64,000 nucleotides of DNA from Prevotella sp. (GCA_024695815.1 JAILHK010000010.1:25893-89892); one strand, 5' to 3'; positions 46,597 to 56,342 are shown, numbered from the stretch's first letter. Notes: generated by a model from the letters alone, not told the origin. A program made the numbers and translations.

Positions 46597-48364
46597 AAAG
46601 GTCCTTTGAAGCCAAAAAAAGCCCTCTTTTTAGTCCGTGCGCACCTTTTACACCAAACAATTTCATGTTGGCACGGGCCTTTGCCTTGGTGATAGTTTGG
46701 GGTATTGAACCCGTAAGACTGCCAATGGAAGCATCGTCGAAGCCCAGCAATATCAGGATGCAAACGTTCAACTCTAGTGGCGATAGTTTCTTTTCCTCGA
46801 CCAGCATGTGGTGCATGGCAGGCATCTCTTTAGAGAACTGCAGCACCAGGGCGCGCCATTCCGCCTGACGGGGCGAAGGCTTTTCGAGCTTATTGTCTTG
46901 CTTTCGGCGGAACACCTTAGCGATAACACTCTCATCAAACTTCTCAAGACTATCTTTGTCTGTGGGCAATCCGCTGGAAGCCTCCAGTCGTTCGATGGTT
47001 TGGCGCAGTTCTTTCTCTTTCTTCTCCTTGTCGGCAATCAGTTTCTTGATGTCACGGTTGTTAAGTGTCAACAACTCGCTCTGCACAACCTGATACTCCT
47101 TTTTAGCATCGGAAAGCGACTTAGACAATAAATCGATCTCCTCTTGCTTTTTCCTCTTATAGCTCAGATACAACTTATAGGTTAGCGAAACGCCCAGTAA
47201 GACGGTGAACAGAATGCCGATAGTCCAAATACGAGCGATGCGTGCATTGTGAGCCTCTTGCTCTGCCAATTTCTGACTGCGGCTATAGTTATACATGGAC
47301 GACATCTGGTGGATGGCATCTATCTGCATTTGGTTGTGAACCGAATCCAAAGCCTGTTCATGCAAGAGTGTAAAGTGCATCACTGAATCAATATTTCGTT
47401 TCTTGTGATAGAGCGAAACCAAACCACGATAAGCATCAACAGTAAAGCATGAATTTATCGCACGTCTGAAGTCTTTTTCGGCCGCATCCACCTTATTAAC
47501 TTCAAGTTCATAAGTGCCGCGGATATAATAATAGTTCTCACGACCTTTTTCAATATTACCCTGGGCATCGAACAGGCCCGACTCATGTTCAAATATGTCC
47601 ATAACCCGTCGTGCCTCGTCCAGTTGTCCACGCTCAATATAAATATAAACTGAAGCCACCAAAGCATCAGCCGCTTCACGATCTTCACCAATTCTCTTCA
47701 ACGATGTATACGTGTCATTGATGATAGCCAGCACACTATCCTTTTCGCCAAGCTGATAATATGGATTTATTAACTGTTCTTTAGCTATGATGTACTCTTT
47801 CTCCGAATCAGTTTTGTGGATATAGTCGATGTAATGTCGCAGCGCCCAGATTTCATCGTGTGGTAAATTTTGCATATAAAAGATCTGAGACATCTGTCCA
47901 TAAACAGGTATCAACACATCGTAGTCGCAGTCGTCGCTCAGCGTGTCGGCACATTCGATAGCATCGTAGAAAGCCTGCAAAGCCTGAGGGGCCTCGCCCA
48001 TATCGCTATACACACGGCCCAACAGATAGTTAGCCAGCAAGCGCTCGTTGTCGGTACCATGGTGGTTGTAGTAATCGGCCACCTCTTTTGCGATGGAATC
48101 GGACGAAAATAGCACATTTGCCTTGTTTTGTGCCTTCATCTTCACCAGCTCATAATGCATGCGGTCCACCTTGCTCCAGCGGTCCACCTTGTCTTCATAG
48201 ACTTTCAACATGGTCAACGCCGAATCAGGATGCTCGTCGGCTATCTGACTGATAGCCTCCAGCTCGTTCATGGTCTTCTGGTTGTGGCAACCGGTCAGTG
48301 CAAGCACCGCCAGTGCTATATATGCAAGAAAAAAGAGCGTCTTTTTTCGAAAAACAATCATCAT
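46595..48364 (-). CDS. Membrane-anchored TPR regulator with C-terminal LuxR-like DNA-binding domain
   Basis: I place the start at the ATG at 48364, just after a consensus promoter; the frame is open to 48466. The 589-residue product has a signal/lipobox region (LALTGC, Cys about 26), tetratricopeptide-type helices (about 35-370) and a membrane helix (about 380-400, WTIGILFTVLLGVSLTYKLYL). A coiled coil (about 405-470, rich in Lys/Glu) and a C-terminal helix-turn-helix region (about 515-589, KLSPLELNVCILILLGFDDASIGSLTG...) follow. This layout is common in Bacteroidales one-component regulators with a periplasmic sensor and a cytoplasmic DNA-binding end. It is divergent from the fimbrillin operon, so control of the pilus genes is plausible but unproven. 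Confidence 0.8.
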   Translation of the reverse strand: MMIVFRKKTLFFLAYIALAVLALTGCHNQKTMNELEAISQIADEHPDSALTMLKVYEDKVDRWSKVDRMHYELVKMKAQNKANVLFSSDSIAKEVADYYNHHGTDNERLLANYLLGRVYSDMGEAPQALQAFYDAIECADTLSDDCDYDVLIPVYGQMSQIFYMQNLPHDEIWALRHYIDYIHKTDSEKEYIIAKEQLINPYYQLGEKDSVLAIINDTYTSLKRIGEDREAADALVASVYIYIERGQLDEARRVMDIFEHESGLFDAQGNIEKGRENYYYIRGTYELEVNKVDAAEKDFRRAINSCFTVDAYRGLVSLYHKKRNIDSVMHFTLLHEQALDSVHNQMQIDAIHQMSSMYNYSRSQKLAEQEAHNARIARIWTIGILFTVLLGVSLTYKLYLSYKRKKQEEIDLLSKSLSDAKKEYQVVQSELLTLNNRDIKKLIADKEKKEKELRQTIERLEASSGLPTDKDSLEKFDESVIAKVFRRKQDNKLEKPSPRQAEWRALVLQFSKEMPAMHHMLVEEKKLSPLELNVCILILLGFDDASIGSLTGSIPQTITKAKARANMKLFGVKGAHGLKRGLFLASKDL

Positions 48365-48405
48365 ATCTAATACTTTTCGACTTCTATTGACTAAGATTTG
48401 GAATG

Positions 48406-48436
48406 CAAAGATACAACTAAAAGTCGGAAAAACAAA
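48406..48436 (-). promoter_or_regulatory. Promoter of the TPR/LuxR regulator gene
   Basis: On the minus strand TTTG (48433-48436), 19 nt, then TATCTTTG (48406-48413), an exact match to the Bacteroidetes consensus. It is 41 nt before the chosen ATG and supports that start. Confidence 0.75.
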
Positions 48437-48697
48437 ATAAAAAAAGCAGCCTCTGACATAAAACATCCTTTTGAATCCACAAAACGGAAAACTATTTTAA
48501 ATTCTATAAGTTTTTCCTCAAGCTTCCAACGCACTATTTGAACTATTATTTTCAACTAAAAAAGAACAAGCAGACAAGGAATTAGCGTTACAACGGGAAC
48601 CACAAAAACAGAAAAAGGAAAGCAAAATGGCGCAAAACAGAACAGTTTGTGCATAAATAATGTAAAGCAGTCGTTAAACATTGTAAAAATTACACCC

Positions 48698-48732
48698 TTT
48701 GTTTTTTATCTAAATAATTTTGACTAACTTTG
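48698..48732 (+). promoter_or_regulatory. Promoter of the pilus operon
   Basis: TTTG (48698-48701) and TAACTTTG (48725-48732) are spaced 23 nt, 39 nt before the first gene. Between this and the divergent promoter (48437-48697) is AT-rich DNA with no clear feature beyond a possible regulator-binding region. Confidence 0.65.
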
Positions 48733-48771
48733 CACCCATAAAATAAAATTGCGACAAAACTCTACGTTTAA

Positions 48772-50169
48772 GTGCAAGCATTAGTCAACCATTTAAGAAT
48801 AAGTATTTTTGCTACTATTATGATTCTCGGCTTATCAAACGGATGGGCCGAGAAGATAGACACATTGCGCTACAGACAGCTGCCGGGCTACCCCTTTGTC
48901 TATGTGTCCGAAGCCTACGTCAACACGCCGCCCGCCATCAGCGACTCGCTGTTCGACATGGTGGCACGAGGCTTGCGATTCAAGGTGAACCGTACCGAGC
49001 TGCTGGACGACGATCCCTTCATCACACTCTACAACGACAGTCTGGTGCCACTGCTCAAAGAGCAGAACCTGGTGCTGCGCCAGGTGTTTGTGAAGGGTGC
49101 CGCCTCGCCAGAGGGTCCCTACTGGAACAATATCCGATTGAGTCGCGAACGCACCAAGCGCCTGATAGAGTTTTTGAAGAGCAACCTAGACCAGCCCCTC
49201 GGCAACTGTCCCACCGCTGCCAAGTGCGTGACAGAGGACTATGCCTACCTGGTGAAGCTGATGGAACTGGCCGGCGACGAAGAGTATGAGCAGGTGCGCG
49301 CCATCTGGGAGCACAGCAAGGGCGACGAACACCAATGCAAGCGAGAGCTGATGGCCCTGAACGACGGCAAGACCTGGAACCGCCTGCTGCAGGTGTACTA
49401 CCCCACCCTGCGCCAGAGCCGCGTGGTGTTGTGGTTCACGGTGAACCCCGACCGCATCCAGTTCAAGGCCTGTTCGGTGAGCACAGAGGCATCCAACCCA
49501 CTGCTGACGCCCCTGCCCGAGCAGTTGAACCTGATGCCCGCCAACTACAAGGCCTACACACGCCGCCACCTGATTGCAGCTAGGACCAACCTGCTGCACG
49601 ATTTTGCATATATACCGCAGTTCGGCTTTGCGCCTAGCGGTAATATCCAATTGGAATACTACCCACTGACGGGACACTACACCTATAATGCAGGCTTTAC
49701 ATTCTCTAACCATCGCCACTGGCAGGACCATCAGTTCATGCAGGTGCGCGACGTGCAGTTAGAGCTGCGCCGCTACTTCAAGGGCGGTGGCGCTTTTCTG
49801 GGCACCTATCTGGGCGCCTACGCCCAAGGCTCGGTCTATGGTATCGGCTTCAGCCAGACCAAAGGTTGGGAAGGCGAAGGCGGTGGTGCCGGACTGACAC
49901 TGGGCCACACCTGCCGACTGAACAAGAAAGGCAGCCTGCGACTGGAGCTGAGCCTCAGCATGGGTGCCTTCATCACCCGCTACGACCCCTACGTGTGGGG
50001 CAACCCCATCAACGGAACCATTGACGGTCTCTACTATTACAACTATCGTGGCAGTATCAGCCAGTTTAAGAAGCGCAACCATCGTTTCATGTGGTTTGGT
50101 CCCACCAATGCCGGTCTGCACCTGACCTACGACATTATCTACAGAAAGAAAAAGGAGGTGACAAGATGA
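48772..50169 (+). CDS. DUF3575-type outer membrane protein with OmpA-like segment, first gene of pilus operon
   Basis: The start is GTG at 48772; an in-frame stop lies directly upstream, so it cannot begin earlier. The 465-residue product has a signal peptide (cleavage near GWA). An OmpA-like stretch (VFVKGAASPEGPYWNNIRLSRERTKRLIEFL, about 105-137) follows. The C-terminal half is a beta-barrel-like domain (about 270-460) beginning ARTNLLHDFAYIPQFGFAPSGNIQLEYYPL, typical of DUF3575. In Bacteroidales such proteins are often encoded ahead of fimbrillin genes and may anchor the pilus in the outer membrane. It overlaps the next gene by 4 nt. Family call fair, role inferred from context. Confidence 0.75.
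   Translation: MQALVNHLRISIFATIMILGLSNGWAEKIDTLRYRQLPGYPFVYVSEAYVNTPPAISDSLFDMVARGLRFKVNRTELLDDDPFITLYNDSLVPLLKEQNLVLRQVFVKGAASPEGPYWNNIRLSRERTKRLIEFLKSNLDQPLGNCPTAAKCVTEDYAYLVKLMELAGDEEYEQVRAIWEHSKGDEHQCKRELMALNDGKTWNRLLQVYYPTLRQSRVVLWFTVNPDRIQFKACSVSTEASNPLLTPLPEQLNLMPANYKAYTRRHLIAARTNLLHDFAYIPQFGFAPSGNIQLEYYPLTGHYTYNAGFTFSNHRHWQDHQFMQVRDVQLELRRYFKGGGAFLGTYLGAYAQGSVYGIGFSQTKGWEGEGGGAGLTLGHTCRLNKKGSLRLELSLSMGAFITRYDPYVWGNPINGTIDGLYYYNYRGSISQFKKRNHRFMWFGPTNAGLHLTYDIIYRKKKEVTR
50151..50160 (+). promoter_or_regulatory. Strong Shine-Dalgarno site for the DUF5119 gene
   Basis: AAAGGAGGTG lies 5 nt before the ATG at 50166, a near-perfect anti-16S match. Bacteroidetes genes usually lack such sites, so it stands out, and it decides the start over an upstream in-frame ATG at 50091. 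Confidence 0.75.
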
Positions 50170-51341
50170 CACGCGTACATATTTATAATATAATAGCCAT
50201 CATAACGGTAGTGCTGGGCATGAGCTCGTGCATCGAACCACCCCTGCACCTGCCCGGACAGAACCTGGACTTCGTGATGCCACAGGTGGAGACCGAGATG
50301 GACGTGGTGTGGGACGTGGATATGGATATGGAGACCGACTGGTTCTACGGATGGGACCTGAAGGACGACTCTATCTGGGGCTACATTGGCTATGAGCGCC
50401 CCTCGAGCTACGAGGTGCACCGCTACTACAAGGGCGACGACCCCAACGCTAAGCACACCACCGACGAGGCCTTCTCTATTCGCGGCTCCCGCTTCCGCCG
50501 CTATTTCCAGTTTGGCTACTACGACATGCTGTTCTATAGCGACATCGACTCAAAAGACGGTACGCAGGTGCTGGTGATGCACGAAGAACTGGACTCGGTG
50601 ACGGCCACCACCACAGGCACTCGCGGCATCTCGCGAAGCATCGCAGACATGAGCCGCGTCAACGAGAAAGATGAATCTAGCGCCATCGGCCTACTGAACC
50701 AACCCGAGATCTTCTTCGGTGCCTACCCGGAAAACATCTTCATCTCGCACGACCTGGCCGACTATGAGTACGACCCCGTGGAGAATGTGTATATCAAGCA
50801 CCTGGAGACCAAGCTGCGCCCACTGGTGTATATCTACCTGGTGCAGTTCATCCTCTACAACAACGAGGACGGCAAGATCAAGGGTGTCAACGGCAATGCA
50901 GCCCTCTCGTCGATGGCCAGTTCGACCAATGTGAACACAGGACATACGGGCAACAAGCCTGCGGTGATCTATTTCAACACGCGCATGAAGAAAGGCCTGA
51001 TGGTGAAGGGGCGCAAGAGCGATGTGATTGGTGGTAAGCTGACCACCTTCGGTCTCTGCGACAACGAGCCTTACACCCGTTCGGGTGCAAAATATGTGGG
51101 TTCGCGCGCTGCGCTGCGCAACTTCCTGTACTACGACCTGATATGGAAAGACGGACAGGTGAAGACCTACGAATATGACGTCAGCGACCAATGTCGCGCC
51201 CAGGCGCACGGTGGCATCCTGACGGTGTGGATCGACTGCGACAAGCTGACGCCACCCGACCCCGTGAACCAAGGCACCGGCAGTCTGTTCATACCTACGG
51301 TAGAGGACTACGACGAGGTGTTCTGGGAAATTGAGATATAG
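50166..51341 (+). CDS. DUF5119 family lipoprotein of the pilus operon
   Basis: The start at 50166 overlaps the previous stop (ATGA) and follows a strong Shine-Dalgarno site. It gives a signal peptide with lipobox MSSC (Cys about 21). The 391-residue product has a N-terminal acidic stretch (VETEMDVVWDVDMDMETDW), a central beta-rich region (YEVHRYYKG, DMLFYSDID), and a C-terminal strand pattern ending FIPTVEDYDEVFWEIEI. This matches the DUF5119 family found between DUF3575 and fimbrillin genes in Prevotella and Bacteroides. A FimB/Mfa2-like role as pilus anchor or length terminator is possible. I see no Thr-Arg-Ala processing site, unlike in the seven downstream subunits, which fits a non-polymerising anchor. 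Confidence 0.75.
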   Translation: MTRVHIYNIIAIITVVLGMSSCIEPPLHLPGQNLDFVMPQVETEMDVVWDVDMDMETDWFYGWDLKDDSIWGYIGYERPSSYEVHRYYKGDDPNAKHTTDEAFSIRGSRFRRYFQFGYYDMLFYSDIDSKDGTQVLVMHEELDSVTATTTGTRGISRSIADMSRVNEKDESSAIGLLNQPEIFFGAYPENIFISHDLADYEYDPVENVYIKHLETKLRPLVYIYLVQFILYNNEDGKIKGVNGNAALSSMASSTNVNTGHTGNKPAVIYFNTRMKKGLMVKGRKSDVIGGKLTTFGLCDNEPYTRSGAKYVGSRAALRNFLYYDLIWKDGQVKTYEYDVSDQCRAQAHGGILTVWIDCDKLTPPDPVNQGTGSLFIPTVEDYDEVFWEIEI

Positions 51342-51381
51342 GGGGAAAAACCTCCCCTAACCCTTCCAAAGGAGGGGGATT
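51342..51381. repeat. GC-rich palindromic repeat, inverted copy of the 45706 family
   Basis: CCCTTCC-AAA-GGAGGGG preceded by CCTCCCCTAA forms an imperfect hairpin. Read on the minus strand it has the same layout as the hairpin-plus-G-rich tail elements at 45745 and 43442. It sits between the DUF5119 gene and the first fimbrillin gene and could attenuate transcription or protect mRNA ends. No promoter is clear in 51382-51452. Confidence 0.55.
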
Positions 51382-51452
51382 ATGAACTCCAGAAGGAGGA
51401 CGATACGAGACTAAGATTATTCACTTTTTTATATAATATTAAAACCATTAAA

Positions 51453-52820
51453 ATGAAAAAATTAGCATTCCTGACAGTTACCGCTGTAGCACTTGCAAGC
51501 TGCAGCAGCGATGATCTGGTAGACCGATCAGCTGCCGAAAACGAAGCTCCTATCGCTTTCAGCGTGGAGAAGAAGAACATTACTCGTGCTACAAATCTGG
51601 AGGCCCTTGGTCACTACAACTTCGGCGTGTGGGCTTACAAGTATGGCGCAAGTCTTACTACTCAGAAGGTGATGGACAACTATCTGGTGGGTTATTCAGA
51701 TGGTGCAGGTAATGGCTACGACAAAACCAATGCAACCACGTGGGCTAGTACTATTGGTTCAGAAACCGACCACACCTCTCCTTGGTTCTACGAGTATCTG
51801 GGTACAACCGAGTACCTGAATGAGGTTGCCGCAAAGGGTTACACAAAAGATCAGGCTGCCTACATGTCAGCCAATGCTAATCAGTACCTGCGTTACTGGG
51901 ACTTAAAGTACACCAACACCAACTTCTATGCTTATACTCCTTACCGCGCTGCTGGCGTATCTTTCGATGAGAGCAATAAGAAAATTACTGTAGCCAACAC
52001 CGCTCAGGTAGCTGGTTATAATGACCCCTCACTGCAGGAGTTTATGTATGCTGGCGCTCAGGCTACCAATGCAGAGCTGAAGGACGTGAAGCTGAACTTC
52101 AAGCACCTGGGTGCTCAGGTTAATCTTCGCTTCTATGAGGATGTTCGTGGCTATAAGGTTCAGATTATCGACGTGACAGATGCTAAGTCTGGTATTCAGG
52201 CTACTCCTGCTACCAAATCTAGTAACACTTACACCAAGGCTGACTATTACACCAGCTGCGGTGCAACCATCGACTTTACCACTGTTGGCACACCAACCGC
52301 AACTGTTAATCACACAGGTGCTACAACGACTCAGGACAACCTGAAGTTCCTGATTCCAGCCGGAACAACAGACGGACTGACTGAATACACTTCAAAGCTT
52401 AGCACAAAATACAATGTGATTCCCGAAGCAGTAGCAACCGGCAACACACAGAACTATGCTAAGTCTTCTACCGTTTATTACCCAGTAGCTCAGCCCGAAA
52501 ACAGCGAGGTTGGTTTCACCTTCCACGTGTCATATAAGCTGATTGCTGAGGACAATGGCGAGGAGATCACTGTTCACAATGCCCGTGTCTATGTGCCTGC
52601 AAAGAACGGTTCAGAGTTTATCGCCGCTTGGCAGCCTAACACCAAGTACACCTATACTTTCAAGATTACAAAGGACTCTAAGGGTACAACCGATCCTGAT
52701 GATACCACCATTGATATCACCAACCCCGATGTACCTGCTACTCCTACCGTATATCCTATCGTATTCGACGGTGCTACTGTTGAGGATTACACAGCAAAAA
52801 ATAGTTCAAGTGATTTCTAA
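51453..52820 (+). CDS. Fimbrillin family lipoprotein (FimA/Mfa1-like), subunit 1
   Basis: The 455-residue protein has lipobox LASC (Cys about 17). A short propeptide with strand APIAFSVEKKN ends in the predicted processing site ITR45-A46. An N-terminal fimbrillin domain (about 50-240) contains HYNFGVWAYKYG and LNFKHLGAQVNLRFYEDVRG. A second domain ends YTYTFKITKDSKGTTDPDD and an acidic, Pro-rich tail. Its position as the first fimbrillin, after a longer gap (111 nt), and a tail lacking the final W-strand seen in the others suggest it is the main shaft subunit. That is inference. Its last 11 nt overlap the next gene. Fold call firm; pilus role from family. Confidence 0.82.
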   Translation: MKKLAFLTVTAVALASCSSDDLVDRSAAENEAPIAFSVEKKNITRATNLEALGHYNFGVWAYKYGASLTTQKVMDNYLVGYSDGAGNGYDKTNATTWASTIGSETDHTSPWFYEYLGTTEYLNEVAAKGYTKDQAAYMSANANQYLRYWDLKYTNTNFYAYTPYRAAGVSFDESNKKITVANTAQVAGYNDPSLQEFMYAGAQATNAELKDVKLNFKHLGAQVNLRFYEDVRGYKVQIIDVTDAKSGIQATPATKSSNTYTKADYYTSCGATIDFTTVGTPTATVNHTGATTTQDNLKFLIPAGTTDGLTEYTSKLSTKYNVIPEAVATGNTQNYAKSSTVYYPVAQPENSEVGFTFHVSYKLIAEDNGEEITVHNARVYVPAKNGSEFIAAWQPNTKYTYTFKITKDSKGTTDPDDTTIDITNPDVPATPTVYPIVFDGATVEDYTAKNSSSDF

Positions 52821-54108
52821 TCATACAATCAACAAGACACTAAGCTGGTGGACTGGCGCACTCCTGTTGTGCTCCAGCCTCACCGCTTGTTCTTCTGACT
52901 CTACTTTCCTGGATGAGGATACAGACGACGGACGCGTGCCCATGCAGTTCAGTCAGGCTGTGATGAGTGCACCGGTGATGAAAGCACCGACACGTGCAGC
53001 ATCAAGCAACTACCTGACACAGGGTTTCCTGGTGAGCTGCTGGAAGGGCTTTGCCACCGCCAAGCAATCGCTCATCATGGATAAGTATGAAGTGAAATAC
53101 AAAACAGACGCTTGGGCCAACCTGTCGAAATGGGACTATGTTGGCTCTAAGACCGAAGGCTACTACAAGACACAGATTGAGCGCTATTGGGATGCCTCGG
53201 CTTTCCCCTACCGCTTCTATGCCATCAGCCCCTGTCCTGCTCAGGACGATATTGCCAACTTCACACTGGATGCCAGCACGTTGGAGATACCCGCCACCGC
53301 CGCATACGTCTATCAGACCTGCAACAACGGTGTGCTGACTGCAGGTGCCGAGCCTTACATGCCGGCACAGGTGGCTTGCAACGATGGCTCTAACACCAAA
53401 GACGTGGACCTGCTGAACGGCAGCACGTTTATCAGCAAAGATCGCACAGAGAATGGCGCTACCACCAAGTACGACCGCTACGTGGCGCTGCCCTTCCACC
53501 ACCTGACGTCGAAGGTGCGCTTTGCCATCTACAACAACTACGGCAAGGAGACACCTGCCAACTTCTACTTATATAATATAAAGGTGAAAGTTGTTTCCGA
53601 CAACTTCGTCACCGAGGGTCATGGCTACACAGCCGACCTCGCCGGCAGCGATATGCTGCATGGTGCCTTCACCACCACGACGAAGGCCGCCAACGACAGC
53701 CAGAGACTGCTGCTGCAGACCGACGACAGCAAGCAGGGCGACCTGAACAAGGCCATCGACCGCGAGCACGCCTACTACTGCGAATGCAAAGACGGCATGC
53801 TGCAGATACCACAAACGGGAGTGAAGATGACCATCTCGTTTGATGTCTATGGCTTGGACTATAAGAGCGACTTCACAAGTGCCGATGGTCATATCCGCTA
53901 CGACAAGGCGAGCAAGACCATCCACTACACCGACATCGCTATCAAAGACGACAAGAAGAATATCGACGCCTTCAACTGGGAGTCGAACAACATATACACG
54001 TACATTCTAAAGGTCAGTGAGTTCTATCCGTTGACCATCGACTTCAGCGCAGAGCTGATGCCCTGGACGAATGTTTACGGCGACATCGAGACCAACCTCG
54101 AGCAATAA
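52810..54108 (+). CDS. Fimbrillin family lipoprotein, subunit 2
   Basis: The frame is open from 52543, inside the previous gene. I place the start at the GTG at 52810, which gives a compact signal peptide and lipobox LTAC (Cys about 27) and an 11-nt overlap with the upstream gene. In the 432-residue product the propeptide strand VPMQFSQAVMSAPVMKAP ends in TR62-A63. A fimbrillin fold follows, with FLVSCWKGF, the ALPFHHLTSKVRFAIYNNYG strand and the C-terminal NNIYTYILKVSEFYPLTIDFSAELMPWTNV. Translational coupling with subunit 1 suggests a fixed ratio. Probable pilus subunit or accessory tip protein; the exact place in the fibre is unknown. Confidence 0.8.
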   Translation: MISNHTINKTLSWWTGALLLCSSLTACSSDSTFLDEDTDDGRVPMQFSQAVMSAPVMKAPTRAASSNYLTQGFLVSCWKGFATAKQSLIMDKYEVKYKTDAWANLSKWDYVGSKTEGYYKTQIERYWDASAFPYRFYAISPCPAQDDIANFTLDASTLEIPATAAYVYQTCNNGVLTAGAEPYMPAQVACNDGSNTKDVDLLNGSTFISKDRTENGATTKYDRYVALPFHHLTSKVRFAIYNNYGKETPANFYLYNIKVKVVSDNFVTEGHGYTADLAGSDMLHGAFTTTTKAANDSQRLLLQTDDSKQGDLNKAIDREHAYYCECKDGMLQIPQTGVKMTISFDVYGLDYKSDFTSADGHIRYDKASKTIHYTDIAIKDDKKNIDAFNWESNNIYTYILKVSEFYPLTIDFSAELMPWTNVYGDIETNLEQ

Positions 54109-54146
54109 ATCTATCACAGAATCATAATAAAAAAACAATAACCAAA

Positions 54147-56333
54147 ATGAAAAATCTCTTTTTCCCGCTGTTAGCCGCTACCGCACTGGTAACCACAGCA
54201 TGTTCAAACAGTTTGGAGGACGATGCAAACGCCATCGATCCCAGTAACAAGACAGCCATCTCTTTTGTAGGTGAAGACAACGCTGCCGTAACCCGTGCAG
54301 GCTTTGCCATTAACACCCACATTGCCATGCACATCCGTAGTAACAAAAACGGTTTGACCACTGATGGTAATGTCCGCGAGACACGTACCGTTGCCAGTGC
54401 TCTGGCAGATGCAACACTATCAGATGCTTCTTTCTCTTCGATTGAAGCTCCCAGCGACGAAAACGTGCGCTATTGGGACGATGCCTATGGACGCAGCGCC
54501 CAGCTGTCTGTATTTGCTGTGGCTGTACCTGGAAAGGACAATACCTTGAAGAATGATGGTAAATCTCTTACCGACCTCCTCGCTGGTACAAGCGTCTGGA
54601 GTAACGGTGCACTGTCTGAGGAGATTGCCTGGACTGTATCTGCAGACCAGAGTGGTACCGACGTGATTGGCAAAGAGGACCTGACCTATAGTAACAATAT
54701 CAGTGCTAATGGAGAGGGTGGCGCTAAGTCATACAATTATACAAGCAGTGCTTACGACACACCAAAAGACGGTTGTCTGCAGTTCCGTCTGAAGGACGAC
54801 AGCATGCAGGACGGTCCTGGTAAGTTTGACCAGGGTAACCTGAAGTTCAACCATGCCATGAGCCGCATCACCGTTCACCTGAAAAAAGGTGTAGGCTATG
54901 GTGACGGTTCTTTTGCTTTTGCAACTGGTACCAACATCAAAATTTTGAATGTACCTACCGCAGGTAAGCTGGATATTGAAAATGGCTCATGGACTGTCGA
55001 AACAAGCAGTGACATCAACAAGATGGCTACAACTACCACACAAAGTGGTGCTACATATTCTTTGATGGCACAGATGCTGCCTGGCTACACATTCGCCGAA
55101 AACAGCGACGTCAACGTGCTGGAATTTATTATTGACGACAACAAGTATTTCATCACCCAGGGTATGATGCTCGATGCATTGAATCAGGGACAGAATACTT
55201 CTGTTACTTCTCTCGAAATGGCTCAGGGCAAGAACTACGTGTTTACCATCACTGTCGGTAAGAGTAAGATTATCAACGTGACGGCAACTCTGGAGCCTTG
55301 GACTGATGTGACGGCTGCCAACAAGGATATGGACAACTCGCACATCGAACTGAGCCTCTTTAAAAACGCTGATGGTACAGCTGCTGATCATTTCGACCTC
55401 TATCGTCTGAACGACGAATCTGCAGAGATTAACACAGGTGCAAGTGAAGCTAAGAACTGGAATGGTAACTATACCGACAAGGCTGGCCTCACTCAGAGTG
55501 GCACTGTATGGACAACAGACTGGTTCTTCGAGAACAACAAGTCATTCTATCACTTCCGTACCGTCAACGAGGGAACAAAAATCAAGGGAACTACTGATAA
55601 TGCTGTTGATGACTACTTCGAGGTGACCTCTGGTGCTCAGACAACTCACGATTATCACTGGGGTGCTCCCTTCCTCACCAGCACAACCAGTCCTATTCAG
55701 TATAGCACCACCAATGGTTATGCAGCTACACTTAGTCCTGCTATCGGTGCTACCAACTCTACCATTAACCTGACTGAGTTGCACATGATGAGTAACATCA
55801 ACGTTGTATTGCGTACCACCAAGTCAACAAGCCCTGATCATGTGGAACTGGAGGTTGGTTCTAACCAGTGTGTGGTATCTCTGACCTACTTCTATGCTAA
55901 AGGTCAGGTGAAGATGGGTAGTGGTCTTGTTACTCCAACGGGCAACCTCACAGCCAGCGATGCATTCACTGCTCCTGCAGCAGGTCTAGATGATACAGAT
56001 GCCACATATCAGAAGACCGGCGCATTTACCTTTGCCGTTGTTCCTCAGGCTCTGACACGTTCTGAGGGTACAAACCTCTATGTAGGTATCACCATCAAGA
56101 CACCCGACAACAACCAGTACTACGTGGTTAAGTCGCTGAGTGATATCATTGCTACGGCAAATGGTGGCAGCCAGAACCAAGCTACAAACGGAAAGGTTGA
56201 CTTCTGGTATCCTAACCACAGATACACTTACACCTTCACCCTGACTAAGGCTGGCATCAAGAATGTTACTTGCACAGTTGAGAAGTGGGTTAACGTAACT
56301 GCGGACAACAAAGATATTACTCTGGAAGACTAA
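54147..56333 (+). CDS. Two-domain fimbrillin family lipoprotein, subunit 3
   Basis: The 728-residue protein has lipobox TTAC (Cys about 19). The strand AISFVGEDNAAV ends in predicted site TR50-A51. Two fimbrillin repeats are present. The first (about 52-390) contains LKFNHAMSRITVHLKKG and ends KNYVFTITVGKSKIINVTATLEPWTDVTAANK. The second (about 395-728) ends HRYTYTFTLTKAGIKNVTCTVEKWVNVTADNK. The closing strand and Trp of the two repeats are clearly alike, so the gene arose by internal duplication. It begins 38 nt after subunit 2. Likely an elongated accessory pilus subunit. Confidence 0.8.
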   Translation: MKNLFFPLLAATALVTTACSNSLEDDANAIDPSNKTAISFVGEDNAAVTRAGFAINTHIAMHIRSNKNGLTTDGNVRETRTVASALADATLSDASFSSIEAPSDENVRYWDDAYGRSAQLSVFAVAVPGKDNTLKNDGKSLTDLLAGTSVWSNGALSEEIAWTVSADQSGTDVIGKEDLTYSNNISANGEGGAKSYNYTSSAYDTPKDGCLQFRLKDDSMQDGPGKFDQGNLKFNHAMSRITVHLKKGVGYGDGSFAFATGTNIKILNVPTAGKLDIENGSWTVETSSDINKMATTTTQSGATYSLMAQMLPGYTFAENSDVNVLEFIIDDNKYFITQGMMLDALNQGQNTSVTSLEMAQGKNYVFTITVGKSKIINVTATLEPWTDVTAANKDMDNSHIELSLFKNADGTAADHFDLYRLNDESAEINTGASEAKNWNGNYTDKAGLTQSGTVWTTDWFFENNKSFYHFRTVNEGTKIKGTTDNAVDDYFEVTSGAQTTHDYHWGAPFLTSTTSPIQYSTTNGYAATLSPAIGATNSTINLTELHMMSNINVVLRTTKSTSPDHVELEVGSNQCVVSLTYFYAKGQVKMGSGLVTPTGNLTASDAFTAPAAGLDDTDATYQKTGAFTFAVVPQALTRSEGTNLYVGITIKTPDNNQYYVVKSLSDIIATANGGSQNQATNGKVDFWYPNHRYTYTFTLTKAGIKNVTCTVEKWVNVTADNKDITLED

Positions 56334-56342
56334 TTCTCTGTA

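Noticed and set aside
52543..52809. Upstream extension of fimbrillin subunit 2
   Set aside because: This part overlaps subunit 1 in another frame and would put the lipobox over 100 residues into the protein; the GTG at 52810 fits better.
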